Shown piece by piece: positions 1 through 10,184 of a stretch of 64,000 nt of DNA. Made by a program: the position numbers and the translations under genes. Source of the stretch: Palleronia aestuarii (GTDB taxonomy: Bacteria > Pseudomonadota > Alphaproteobacteria > Rhodobacterales > Rhodobacteraceae); NCBI RefSeq assembly GCF_003253995.1, contig NZ_QKZL01000009.1, positions 62,001 to 126,000 of the forward strand. The letters are read 5' to 3'. The notes beneath the pieces are model-generated. The model searched no databases. It was not told where the DNA came from and saw only the letters and a program-made list of their open reading frames with translations. The stretch's first letter is position 1. Every line of letters begins with the position of its first letter.

Positions 1-694
1 CATGCTCGAGATCAGATTCCTTAGATACGTTATATAACTTTTCCCTATACTCTATTTTATCGTAACGTTTTTCACAAAATATCTCTGGATTTGAAAGCTT
101 CTTATCTGGATATTCTTCAAAATATGCCCCCTCGTCATTCCACCTCAATAACCCAAACAGACGATGCCTGAGCCGTAATGTCTTTGAGATATTGCATATC
201 TCCTCTTCGAGGATATTGAGAAGCTTATAGACATTCTGGTCATTGATTTCCCAGCAGGCATCATAGCCGGAAACGAACTCTTTGGTAGTCATACAAAAAA
301 TAAAAGTATTGTCAGCATAAAAATGCTGAATTGCATCTCCGCTAAGCAAAAGACGGCCACGCTGGATATGCCTTTGGCTGAAATGGTATGCATTAAAGAC
401 AACATACCCTCCAATCCCAGAACGATCCATATCGGTTCGATTCGAACTACCCTGCATAAAGAGGTTCACACTTCCCAATACGTGAGAGGGCGGGTTAGTC
501 AAAAACAAAGTGTTATTTACCCAATCCTCCGATACCTCCACCAGATCCTCGAAGCTAATTATATAATCGAATTTTCCCTCGTATACATCCTGCATTTCAC
601 CGTGCTCTTTCCTTCTGTACCAATGCAATGTACCTATTCGAAGGGATTGGGCGCGATCAATTAAGTGCTCTACTCTACAGTATTTGCGAATCAT
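1..694 (-). CDS. Unrecognised AT-rich accessory protein, C-terminus cut by left edge
   Basis: Reading the minus strand from an ATG at 694-692 gives 231 codons without a stop to base 1, so the C-terminus lies outside the window. An in-frame TGA four codons upstream bounds the start. The product reads like a real soluble protein, rich in Asp, Glu, Tyr and Phe, with an N-terminal RIGTLHWYR segment near residues 19-27, YEGKFD near 38-43 and FIFCMT near 131-136. The order of an RIGT/YR segment, an acidic EG segment and a central hydrophobic xFCxT strand faintly recalls DUF2971-like proteins, but I cannot assign the family. Base use is far more AT-rich than all genes to the right, which suggests horizontal acquisition. 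Function unknown. Confidence 0.7.
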   Translation of the reverse strand, partial: MIRKYCRVEHLIDRAQSLRIGTLHWYRRKEHGEMQDVYEGKFDYIISFEDLVEVSEDWVNNTLFLTNPPSHVLGSVNLFMQGSSNRTDMDRSGIGGYVVFNAYHFSQRHIQRGRLLLSGDAIQHFYADNTFIFCMTTKEFVSGYDACWEINDQNVYKLLNILEEEICNISKTLRLRHRLFGLLRWNDEGAYFEEYPDKKLSNPEIFCEKRYDKIEYREKLYNVSKESDLEH

Positions 695-963
695 GTGATT
701 GCTTCAGAGTGTAACAAATGGCGCCCTAAAATCATCTCAACTCGTCGCATAACGGAATGCCGCAATCTTAATTTTTTCAGTCGCCTAAAAAACGCCACCT
801 CCGTCTGCGCGGTCTTAGACTTTCGGTGCTTCGATCGGTTTACCAAAGCATCCGTTGCAAACGTCATTCATCCCGCGCGCTGCCCATCCACTCTACATCA
901 TCACATTAACTCGCCCAACCGGGTGCTGCACGCAATTGTCTGCGCCAATCGCTTTCGCCCACT
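695..963. other. Gene-free junction between accessory DNA and lepA
   Basis: About 270 bases between the start of the AT-rich gene and the inverted repeat at the end of lepA. GC content rises gradually from left to right. Short plus-strand frames exist here, but their composition does not look coding and one merely reads through the inverted lepA end. The stretch must carry the promoter of the minus-strand gene starting at 694; I see only weak candidates (TTGAGA with a poor -10 about 17 bases later). No integrase remnant, tRNA or direct repeat is visible. Confidence 0.4.
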
Positions 964-981
964 CGCCCTTAAGATGGACAG

Positions 982-2784
<1,803 letters not shown>

Positions 2785-2988
2785 GGGGTCAGGATATGCC
2801 GCCGAACCGGGGACTTGTCGAGAGACGATGCATGCGGCCATCGCGCCCCCGACCGGCGACGGCGAGGAGACGGGACGAACCACGCGGGGCGTGACGCGAG
2901 GGGATGTCGGGCCGGGTTCGCGAGGCGGAAGATTTCAGTCGGGAGTGGGTCGCGCCGCGACCGGGGAGGAAGGGACGAGAGGCTGTCC

Positions 2989-3669
2989 TCAGCCGCCCTG
3001 TCGCGCGGCGATCCAGACGGTGTGGCGCGCGCCGCGTTTCGTGCGGCCGGCGCGGACGGCATGCGCGCGGACCTCGAACCCGGCCTGGGTGAGCCGCTTC
3101 GTGAAGGCCGCGTCCGGGGCGGCGGACCAGATCGCGAGGATGCCGCGCGGCGAGAGCGCCCGATGCGCCGAGCGCAGCCCCTCCTCCATGTAGAGCGCAT
3201 CGTTGTCGGCCCGGGTGAGCCCGTCGGGGCCGTTATCCACGTCGAGCAGGATGGCGTCGAACGCGCCCTCGGCGCCACGTATCTCGGAGAGGACGTCGCC
3301 CGGCCTCACCTCCACGCGGGGATCGGCGAGGCAATCGCCGAAGACCGCCGCCATGTGGAGACCGGCCCAATCGACGAGGTCCGGCACGATCTCGGACACG
3401 ATCAGGCGGGCATCGGGCGGCGCGGCCTTCTGCGCCGCGCGCAGGGTGAAGCCCATGCCGAGGCCGCCGATCAGCACGCGTGGCGCGGGACGACCCGACA
3501 GGCGATCCAGGGCGAGCGTGGCGAGCGCCTCCTCCGACCCGCTCAGCCGGCTGTTCATCAGCTCGTTCCCGCGCTCCAGGCGGATGGAGAACTCGTCGCC
3601 CCGGCGCAGGAGCCTGAGCCTGTCCCCGCCCGGCGCGGCGGCGGTCGCGAGATGTATCCAAGGCAGCAC
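2989..3669 (-). CDS. Spermidine synthase-like SAM-dependent methyltransferase family protein
   Basis: 226 residues with a Rossmann-type motif I (GGLGMGFTLR, about residues 68-77), an acidic loop (VSEIVPDLVDW) and a DAILLDVDNGPD stretch near 140, as in spermidine-synthase-like class I methyltransferases. The short length and lack of an N-terminal beta domain argue against a true polyamine synthase, so the substrate is unknown. The start is GTG at 3669, supported by an AGGAGG about five bases upstream. The gene stands alone between lepA and the divergent meaB; the 204 bases before lepA hold nothing I recognise. Confidence 0.75.
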   Translation of the reverse strand: MLPWIHLATAAAPGGDRLRLLRRGDEFSIRLERGNELMNSRLSGSEEALATLALDRLSGRPAPRVLIGGLGMGFTLRAAQKAAPPDARLIVSEIVPDLVDWAGLHMAAVFGDCLADPRVEVRPGDVLSEIRGAEGAFDAILLDVDNGPDGLTRADNDALYMEEGLRSAHRALSPRGILAIWSAAPDAAFTKRLTQAGFEVRAHAVRAGRTKRGARHTVWIAARQGG

Positions 3670-3853
3670 GACGGCCTCCTGTCCGCAGGGTATTCCCTTC
3701 GCCTATCCGCTCGCGGAAGCCGGCGGAAGGGTGGAGCGATGCCGGTGTTCCCCGCCCCGTGCGACGATGAGCCGGTGTGACCCGGTCCTCTCCGAACGGC
3801 CTGCCGCCGCCCCGTCTCTGGACAACGCCCGGTGCGCGCCGCCATATCGCGGC

Positions 3854-4849
3854 ATGGACATTCACGACCTCGCCCGGCGCCTCCAGGACGGCGATCGACG
3901 GGCGCTTTCCCGCGCGATCACGCTCGTCGAGAGCAGCCGCGCCGATCACCGAAAGGCCGCGGCGGAGCTTCTCGGCCGTCTCGCCGATCCCCGGCGGGAC
4001 ACGATCCGCATCGGGCTGTCGGGGACGCCCGGCGTCGGCAAGTCCACCTTCATCGAACGCCTGGGCCTCGCGCTCACGGGGGCGGGACACCGTGTCGCGG
4101 TGCTCGCCGTCGATCCCTCCTCCACCCGTTCGGGCGGCTCGATCCTCGGCGACAAGACGCGGATGGAGCGGCTCGCCCGCGATCCCGCGGCCTTCATCCG
4201 CCCCTCGCCTTCGCAGACGGAACTCGGCGGCGTGGCGCGGCGGACGCGGGAGGCGATCGCACTGGTCGAGGCCGCGGGGTTTCGTACGGTGATCGTGGAA
4301 ACGGTCGGCGTCGGGCAGTCGGAGACGCTCGTCTCCCGGATGACCGACATCTTCGCGCTGCTCCTCGCGCCCGGCGGCGGCGACAGCCTGCAGGGCGTCA
4401 AGCGCGGCATCATGGAGATCGCGGACCTGATCCTCGTCAACAAGGCCGACGGCGCGATGAAGGAGCAGGCGGAGGCGACGCGGACGGATTACGCGGGCGC
4501 GCTGCGCCTGATGCGCGGGCGCGAGGGCGACGCGCCGGGCTTCCCCAAGGCGCTCACCGTCTCCGCCCTCGCCGAGACCGGCATCGCGGAGGCGTGGGAG
4601 GAGATCGCGGCGCTCGACCGTCACCGGCGGACAAGCGGGGCGCGGGACCGCATCCGCGCGGGCCAGAACCGTCACTGGTTCGAGGAGGCCGTGCGCCACG
4701 GCCTGATGGCGCACCTGACCTCCGACCCCGCGACCGCCGCGCGGATGGAGGCGCTGGGAGATGCCGTGGCGGAGGGGACGGAGGCGCCCGCCGCGGCGGC
4801 CGAGCGGCTTCTCCGGGACCTCCTGTCGCCGGGGGAGGAGGCGCGATGA
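3854..4849 (+). CDS. meaB: Methylmalonyl-CoA mutase-associated GTPase MeaB
   Basis: G3E P-loop GTPase of the MeaB/ArgK family that protects and loads adenosylcobalamin-dependent acyl-CoA mutases. 331 residues, normal length. Walker A GTPGVGKS lies at about residues 57-64, the DPSSTRSGGSILGDKTRM segment follows, ETVGVGQSE forms the switch region and NKAD is the base-recognition motif. The ATG at 3854 was chosen by homology; no good Shine-Dalgarno is present. No mutase gene is in the window, so its client must be encoded elsewhere. Its stop overlaps the next start as ATGA, so the sulfotransferase-like gene is probably translated by coupling. Confidence 0.93.
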   Translation: MDIHDLARRLQDGDRRALSRAITLVESSRADHRKAAAELLGRLADPRRDTIRIGLSGTPGVGKSTFIERLGLALTGAGHRVAVLAVDPSSTRSGGSILGDKTRMERLARDPAAFIRPSPSQTELGGVARRTREAIALVEAAGFRTVIVETVGVGQSETLVSRMTDIFALLLAPGGGDSLQGVKRGIMEIADLILVNKADGAMKEQAEATRTDYAGALRLMRGREGDAPGFPKALTVSALAETGIAEAWEEIAALDRHRRTSGARDRIRAGQNRHWFEEAVRHGLMAHLTSDPATAARMEALGDAVAEGTEAPAAAAERLLRDLLSPGEEAR

Positions 4850-5673
4850 GCGGCGCCACCGCGACCTTCCTCCTCTCCACCGGACGCACCTCCACGCAGA
4901 GCCTCGCCGCGATGCTCGCCGCGGCGCGCCCCGACGCGGTGGTCGAGCACGAGCCGCTCCACGCGGAGCATCATTCGCGCGACGTCTTCCGCCGCCCCGA
5001 GCGGTTCGCGGCCCGCCTCGATCGGACGCCCGCGATCGAGGCGAAGTTCGCCGAAATCGAGGCCCATCTCGCCGCCGGGCGCAGCTACATCGACACGGGC
5101 TGGCCGGTCTATGCCTGGCTGCCCTATCTCGCGAAGCGGCTCGGCCCCGCCTTCCGATTCGCCCACCTGGTGCGCAATCCCTATTCCGTCGCGGCCTCCT
5201 TCCTCACCCACGGGTTCTTCGCCTACGACGTGCCGCGGGGCTTCCAGCTCAAGGCCGCGATCCATGCGGGCGATCCGGCGCTCGCCCATCCCGAGCTCGC
5301 CGCGGAGGCAGAGCGATTCACCCCCTATGAGCACAACCTCTTTCACTGGCTGGAGCTCAACGCCTTCGCGCTGGAGTGCCACGCGCTGCCGGGCTTCGCG
5401 GGGCTCTTTCGCTACGAGACGCTCTACGAGGGGGAGGTCCCGGCGCTTCCCGCCCTCCTCGAGAGCCTCGGCGGCCCCGCCGCGCGGGCCGCGCCGCCGC
5501 TCCATGTCGACCGTCACCGCCAGCCGCTCGAACGGGGGCTCCGGCTTCGCTCCGCGCCTTTGGACCGTGCGGTCCGCGACCTCGCGGAGCGGCTCGGCTA
5601 CGATCCCGCCGGGCTCGCGCGCCTTGCCGATCCGGAGGCGCTGTCGCGCAATTACAGCCGCGCGCCGGGATGA
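4846..5673 (+). CDS. Sulfotransferase-like P-loop protein
   Basis: 275 residues beginning FLLSTGRTSTQSLA, which resembles the 5'-phosphosulfate loop of sulfotransferases; HLVRNPYSVAASFL near residues 105-118 resembles the 3'-phosphate-binding RxPxxxxxS segment. This predicts transfer of sulfate from PAPS, but the acceptor is unknown, and some family members do not transfer sulfate. No signal peptide or membrane helix is evident. It overlaps meaB by four bases (ATGA), so expression follows meaB although no functional link to cobalamin metabolism is obvious. Confidence 0.75.
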   Translation: MSGATATFLLSTGRTSTQSLAAMLAAARPDAVVEHEPLHAEHHSRDVFRRPERFAARLDRTPAIEAKFAEIEAHLAAGRSYIDTGWPVYAWLPYLAKRLGPAFRFAHLVRNPYSVAASFLTHGFFAYDVPRGFQLKAAIHAGDPALAHPELAAEAERFTPYEHNLFHWLELNAFALECHALPGFAGLFRYETLYEGEVPALPALLESLGGPAARAAPPLHVDRHRQPLERGLRLRSAPLDRAVRDLAERLGYDPAGLARLADPEALSRNYSRAPG

Positions 5674-5692
5674 GGCGGGGCGCGATCACGGC

Positions 5693-5721
5693 TTGACTGT
5701 CGGGCGCGCTTTGCCTAGATC
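5693..5721 (+). promoter_or_regulatory. Candidate sigma-70 promoter of rpmB
   Basis: TTGACT at 5693-5698 followed after 17 bases by TAGATC at 5716-5721, the best -35/-10 pair in the 141-base gap before rpmB. It predicts a leader of about 85 bases. Confidence 0.5.
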
Positions 5722-5814
5722 GCCCCGACACGCGCCCGGGGACCGCTTTGGGCGCGGCACCCGCTATTTCCGTCCGCCACCGCGCGCGGGCCATTCAGAC
5801 GAAGGATCGATGCC

Positions 5815-6102
5815 ATGTCGCGCGTATGCGAACTGACCGGAAAAGGGCCGATGACCGGCAACAACGTCAGCCACGCCCACAACAAGACCCGCCGCCGCTT
5901 CCTGCCGAACCTCAACGACGTGTCGCTGATGTCGGAGACGCTCGGCCGCACGTTCAAGCTGCGCATTTCCGCCGCCGCCCTCCGGACGGTCGATCATCGT
6001 GGCGGGCTCGACGCGTTCCTCGACAAGGCGAAGACGGCGGAGCTTTCCTCCTCCGCGCAGCGCATCAAGCGTGACATCGCGAAGGCGCGCGCCTCCGCCT
6101 GA
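5815..6102 (+). CDS. rpmB: 50S ribosomal protein L28
   Basis: 95-residue basic protein of the large ribosomal subunit. It starts [20 protein letters not shown] and contains the conserved [15 protein letters not shown] segment of alphaproteobacterial L28. A GAAGGA lies upstream of the ATG, with an earlier out-of-frame ATG between them. The gene is monocistronic: it has its own promoter candidate upstream and a strong hairpin downstream at 6126-6160. Confidence 0.97.
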   Translation: MSRVCELTGKGPMTGNNVSHAHNKTRRRFLPNLNDVSLMSETLGRTFKLRISAAALRTVDHRGGLDAFLDKAKTAELSSSAQRIKRDIAKARASA

Positions 6103-6125
6103 TCCGGCCGCGCGCCGCCCGGACC

Positions 6126-6160
6126 CGACCCCGCCCCGCCGATCGCGCGGGGCGGGGTCG
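6126..6160. terminator. Bidirectional hairpin between rpmB and cobB
   Basis: Perfect 14-bp GC-rich arms (6126-6139 and 6147-6160) with a 7-base loop, followed on the plus strand by TCGTCGTTTC. It sits between convergent rpmB and cobB, so it likely terminates rpmB and possibly also cobB. Confidence 0.7.
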
Positions 6161-6168
6161 TCGTCGTT

Positions 6169-6840
6169 TCAGGCAAGCAGCCCGTCCACCCAGCCCGGCA
6201 CGATCTCGCTCGCGGGCCCGTAGCGCCCGTCGTCGAAGCGCCCGCCAGAGGGCTCGAGGTTCAGCTCCAGCGTCGGCGTGCCCGCGGCCCGCGCCATCTC
6301 AACGAAGCCCGCCGCCGGATAGACGGTGCCGGACGTGCCGAGCGCGACGAAGAGCGTGGCCCGCGCGAGCCCCGCGTCGATCTCGTCGAGCCCCGTGGGC
6401 ATCTCCCCGAACCAGACCACGTCGGGCCGTGTCGCCGCCGCCCCGCATTCGGGGCAGGGATCGTCGGGGGACATGACGAGCGGCGCCTCCCACCGGGCCC
6501 CGCAATCCGCGCAGAGTGCGCCGCCGAGCCGCCCGTGCATGTGGAGCACGTCCCGCGCGCCCGCCCGCTCGAGAAGGTCGTCGACGTTCTGCGTGACGAG
6601 CATCACCTCCCGCGCGGCCTGGAGCCGGGCGAGCGCATGGTGGGCGGCGTTGGGGGCGGCCCCGGCCGCATTGGCCCGCCGCGCGTTGTAGAAATCGTGG
6701 ACGAGGTGCGGGTTGGCGGCGAAACCCCGGGGCGTCGCCACCTCCTCGAGATCGTAGCGCGACCAGAGGCCGCCCGCGTCGCGAAACGTGCCGAGCCCGC
6801 TTTCGGCCGAGAGGCCCGCGCCGGTCAGCACGAAGATCAT
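6169..6840 (-). CDS. cobB: NAD-dependent protein deacylase, CobB/Sir2 type
   Basis: Class III sirtuin, 223 residues, removing acyl groups from lysines with NAD+ consumption. GAGLSAESGLGTFRD (about 7-21) binds NAD, TQNVDDL (83-89) follows, and MHGRL carries the catalytic His102. Cys110, Cys113, Cys129 and Cys132 form the zinc knuckle. Tyr51 and Arg54 form the YxxR pair that in SIRT5 and E. coli CobB marks desuccinylase activity, so succinyl or malonyl substrates are plausible. It lies seven bases downstream of the small lipoprotein gene and is probably cotranscribed with it. Confidence 0.93.
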   Translation of the reverse strand: MIFVLTGAGLSAESGLGTFRDAGGLWSRYDLEEVATPRGFAANPHLVHDFYNARRANAAGAAPNAAHHALARLQAAREVMLVTQNVDDLLERAGARDVLHMHGRLGGALCADCGARWEAPLVMSPDDPCPECGAAATRPDVVWFGEMPTGLDEIDAGLARATLFVALGTSGTVYPAAGFVEMARAAGTPTLELNLEPSGGRFDDGRYGPASEIVPGWVDGLLA

Positions 6841-6847
6841 CGCGTCC

Positions 6848-7147
6848 TCAGTTGCAATAGCTCTCGGCGTTGCTGCCGAAGCTCGAATACTTGCGCCAGA
6901 ACGTCTCGTCGCGGGTGCTGTCGGAGGTGCGGATCTCCTGCGCGCGATGCGGGTCCTCGAAGAAGGTCGCGGCGAGCTTCTGGTCGCGGCGGTCGAGCGT
7001 CATGTCGGCCACGTGCTGGATGCAGTCGCAGACCTGCCGGTTGGTGTTCGCGCGTTCCGAGGAAAGGCAGGCACGTTCGATCACGCCCGCCTGTCCGCAC
7101 CCGGCCGCGACCCCGGCCAGAACGGCCATCGTCAGGAATTTCTTCAT
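6848..7147 (-). CDS. Small hypothetical lipoprotein
   Basis: 99 residues with an N-terminal signal and a lipobox VAAGC ending at Cys17, predicting a lipid-anchored periplasmic protein. The mature part is short and has further cysteines (CLSSERAN, VCDCIQ and a C-terminal YCN) that could form disulfides. The start MKKFLTM at 7147 is preferred over an upstream ATG at 7264 because it yields the signal peptide and has GAGAGG about ten bases upstream. No family recognised. Cotranscribed with cobB. Confidence 0.75.
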   Translation of the reverse strand: MKKFLTMAVLAGVAAGCGQAGVIERACLSSERANTNRQVCDCIQHVADMTLDRRDQKLAATFFEDPHRAQEIRTSDSTRDETFWRKYSSFGSNAESYCN

Positions 7148-7260
7148 GGGGATACTGCCTCTCGTTTCGCGGCCGTTTCGCCGGGGTTGATCCCCGATCC
7201 GACCGTCCTCTGCCATGCGCGCGATGGTACCAGAGGCGGGCGGGCGATGCCAATTCCCCA

Positions 7261-7518
7261 TCATCGGCGAATGGCGAAACCGTCTCCGACAGGCTCGTCC
7301 GATGGCGTGCGGGTCACACCCTCGACGCGGGAGGCGGGCGGCCCCTTCCTGAGCCGCGCCTCGAACGCGTCGAGATCGCCGTCCGCCAGCGCCTCCACGC
7401 TTCCGTCCGCGCGGTTGCGCACCCAGCCGCGGATCCCGATCTCCTCGGCGACGTCCTTCGTGAAGGCACGAAACCCCACGCCCTGGACGCGGCCGGTGAT
7501 GGTGAAAAGCTGGGGCAT
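7261..7518 (-). CDS. acyP: Acylphosphatase
   Basis: 85 residues, the full length of the acylphosphatase fold, hydrolysing acyl phosphates. VQGVGFR places the phosphate-binding Arg at residue 17 and GWVRNRADGSVE places the catalytic Asn at 35. The ATG at 7518 was chosen because MPQLFTITGRVQGVGF matches the family start; GAGAGG lies about ten bases upstream. It is divergent from hrpB and in the same direction as the lipoprotein and cobB genes, 113 bases upstream of them. Confidence 0.95.
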   Translation of the reverse strand: MPQLFTITGRVQGVGFRAFTKDVAEEIGIRGWVRNRADGSVEALADGDLDAFEARLRKGPPASRVEGVTRTPSDEPVGDGFAIRR

Positions 7519-7712
7519 GGGGATGCGGACCTCTCGGCAGGGTACGGGCCTCAGGGTTTCATATTCGGTTCGCGGTGTGAATGGGCCGCATCGCGCGGAC
7601 GGAGCTCTGGCGTGGCGCGACGGGAAATTTGCGCAGGGCGCGGTTCCGCGTGGGCGGCGACCCGGTCGCTTGAGGCTGGGCAAGACCGCGCCGCGGGGCT
7701 AGGCCAAGGCGC

Positions 7713-10097
7713 ATGAGCCTGCCCATCGAAGACGTGCTCGACGCGCTGACCGGCGCGATCCTGCAAGACGGCCGCGCGGTGCTGCAGGCCCCGCCCGGCG
7801 CGGGCAAGACGACGCGCGTGCCGCTCGCGCTCCTGCCGCACGTGACGGGACGAATCGTGATGCTGGAACCGCGCCGCCTCGCCGCTCGCGCGGCGGCGGA
7901 ACGGATGGCCGAGACCCTGGGCGAGCCGGTGGGGCGGACCGTGGGCTACCGCATCCGCGGGGAGGCGAAGGTCACGGACGCGACGCGGATCGAGGTGGTC
8001 ACCGAAGGCATCCTCACCCGCCGGCTGCAGACCGATCCGGAGCTGACCGGGATCGGCTGCGTGATCTTCGACGAGTTCCACGAACGATCCCTGACGGCCG
8101 ATCTCGGCCTCGCGCTGACGCTCGAGGTCCGGGAGGCACTCCGGCCCGATCTGGCGCTCCTCGTCATGTCGGCGACGCTCGATGCAGGGCCGGTCGCGGC
8201 GCTGATGGGGGACGCCCCGGTCGTCACGAGCGCGGGGCGCGCGCATCCCGTGGAGAGCCGCTGGCTCGACGTGCCGGTGCCGAAGGGGCAGCGCTTCGAG
8301 GCGGCGATGGCGGACCTCGTGGCCCGCGCCGTGAAGGAGAGCGCGGGAGGCGTGCTGGCCTTCCTGCCGGGAGAGGCGGAGATCCGGCGCGTGGCGGGGA
8401 TGCTCGACCTGCCCCATTGCGAGATCCGCCCGCTCTACGGCGCCCTGCCCTTCGCCGAGCAGCGGGCGGCGATCGCGCCCTCGCCGGGCCGCAAGGTGGT
8501 GCTCGCCACCTCCATCGCGGAGACCTCGCTCACCATCGAGGACGTGCGCGTGGTCGTCGACGGGGGCCTCGCGCGGCGGGCGCGGTTCGATCCCGGCTCC
8601 GGCATGACGCGGCTCGTGACCGAGCGGGCGAGCCGGGCGGAGGCGGCGCAGCGCGCGGGCCGGGCCGGCCGCGTCGCGCCGGGCGTGGCCTGGAAGCTCT
8701 GGACGAAGGGCGCCGACGGCGCGCTGCCCGCCCATCCGCCCGCCGAGATCGAGGCCGCCGACCTGACGGGCCTCGCCCTCGAACTGGCGCTCTGGGGCGA
8801 TCCAGAGGGGCAGGCCCTGCCCTTCCTGACGCCGCCGCCCGCGGGCGCGCTCGAGGAGGCGCGCGACCTGCTGCACGGCTTGGGCGCGCTCGAGGACGGG
8901 GGGATCACGGGCCACGGGCGACGGCTCGCCGCGATGCCGCTGCATCCGCGGCTCGCGCACATGCTCGCGGTCGCGGGACGGGAGGCCGCGACGCTCGCGG
9001 CGCTCCTCGCCGATCGCGACATCCTGCGCGGGCGCGGCGCGGATCTGACCCTCAGGGTGCGGGCGCTGGCCGATCCGGCGGCCTTTGGGCTCGGGCGCGG
9101 CGCGGTGGCGCGGGTGAGCCAGGAGGCCCGACGGCTGCGGCGGATCGCGGGCGACGACCTGCGCCTCACCCCGGCGCAGCACGCGGCGCTCGCCTATCCC
9201 GACCGGGTCGGATTGCGGAGGACGGGCGACGCGCCGCGCTGGCTTCTCTCGGGCGGCAAGGGCGCGAAGATGGACGAGGCCGACGCGCTGGCCGGAGAAC
9301 GGCTCCTCGTCGTCACCGATACCGACGGGCATCCGCGCGAGGCGACGATCCGTCAGGCGATCGCGATCTCGGAGGCGGAGCTGCGCGCGATCCATGGAAA
9401 CTGGATCGGCTGGGTCGATCTCTGCGCCTGGTCGCGGCGGGAGGGGCGCGTGCGCCTGCGCCGACAGGAACGGTTCGGCGCGATCGTCCTCGACGACCGG
9501 ATCTGGGCCGATGCGCCGGAAGGGCCGGTGGCGCGGGCCATGCTCGACGGCGTGCGGGAGCTGGGCCTGCGTCCCTCCGCGGAGGCGGCGCGGTTCCTCG
9601 CCCGCGTGCGGCTTCTGGGGCTTTTCGACACCGACGAGGCGGCGCTTCTGGACAGCGCGGAGACGTGGCTGCTGCCGTTTCTGGGCGGGATCCGCTCGGC
9701 GGAGGAATGGCGGCGCTTCGACCTCCTGCCCGCGCTGCGCGCGCGGCTCGACTATTCCGAGGCGCAGCGGCTCGACACGGAGGCGCCGGGGGCCTTCCTC
9801 ACGCCGCTGGGGCGCAAGATACCCATCGACTACGCGAGCGAGCAGCCCGAGATCTCGGTCCGGGTGCAGGAGATGTTCGGGGTCACGCGCCATCCCGCCG
9901 TGGCGGGCCGACCGCTCAAGGTCACGCTCCTGTCGCCGGCCGGGCGGCCGGTGCAGGTGACCGACGATCTGCCGGGCTTCTGGGCCGGCTCCTACGCCGA
10001 TGTGCGCCGCGACATGCGCGCGCGCTACCCAAAGCATCCCTGGCCCGAGGATCCGCGCGAGGCCGATCCGACGCTCCGCCGCAAATCGCGGAAATGA
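7713..10097 (+). CDS. hrpB: ATP-dependent helicase HrpB
   Basis: DExH-box RNA helicase family protein, 794 residues. Walker A APPGAGKTT at about 26-34, the Walker B box is DEFH at 120-123, SATLD near 153, a QRAGRAGR motif VI near 315, and the HrpB-specific C-terminal domain with PWPEDP near the end. HrpB is widespread in proteobacteria but its cellular RNA target is poorly defined. It lies divergent from acyP with a 194-base gap; I did not find a convincing promoter in that gap. Confidence 0.95.
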   Translation: MSLPIEDVLDALTGAILQDGRAVLQAPPGAGKTTRVPLALLPHVTGRIVMLEPRRLAARAAAERMAETLGEPVGRTVGYRIRGEAKVTDATRIEVVTEGILTRRLQTDPELTGIGCVIFDEFHERSLTADLGLALTLEVREALRPDLALLVMSATLDAGPVAALMGDAPVVTSAGRAHPVESRWLDVPVPKGQRFEAAMADLVARAVKESAGGVLAFLPGEAEIRRVAGMLDLPHCEIRPLYGALPFAEQRAAIAPSPGRKVVLATSIAETSLTIEDVRVVVDGGLARRARFDPGSGMTRLVTERASRAEAAQRAGRAGRVAPGVAWKLWTKGADGALPAHPPAEIEAADLTGLALELALWGDPEGQALPFLTPPPAGALEEARDLLHGLGALEDGGITGHGRRLAAMPLHPRLAHMLAVAGREAATLAALLADRDILRGRGADLTLRVRALADPAAFGLGRGAVARVSQEARRLRRIAGDDLRLTPAQHAALAYPDRVGLRRTGDAPRWLLSGGKGAKMDEADALAGERLLVVTDTDGHPREATIRQAIAISEAELRAIHGNWIGWVDLCAWSRREGRVRLRRQERFGAIVLDDRIWADAPEGPVARAMLDGVRELGLRPSAEAARFLARVRLLGLFDTDEAALLDSAETWLLPFLGGIRSAEEWRRFDLLPALRARLDYSEAQRLDTEAPGAFLTPLGRKIPIDYASEQPEISVRVQEMFGVTRHPAVAGRPLKVTLLSPAGRPVQVTDDLPGFWAGSYADVRRDMRARYPKHPWPEDPREADPTLRRKSRK

Positions 10098-10116
10098 CGC
10101 AAAAGCGATTGCGGCG

Positions 10117-10144
10117 TTGCATCACCTCCCGATTTCGTTACCTT
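10117..10144 (+). promoter_or_regulatory. Weak promoter candidate upstream of the BCCT gene
   Basis: TTGCAT at 10117-10122 and TACCTT at 10139-10144 with a 16-base spacer, in the 87-base gap before the transporter. A good GGAGG lies nine bases before its ATG. Confidence 0.3.
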
Positions 10145-10184
10145 CGCTTGGATCAGCAAAATAGAAACGAACCGGAGGCGCGAG

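Noticed and set aside
7551-10037. 828-codon minus-strand frame opposite hrpB
   Set aside because: Shadow of hrpB: dominated by Arg, His and Pro, no motifs.
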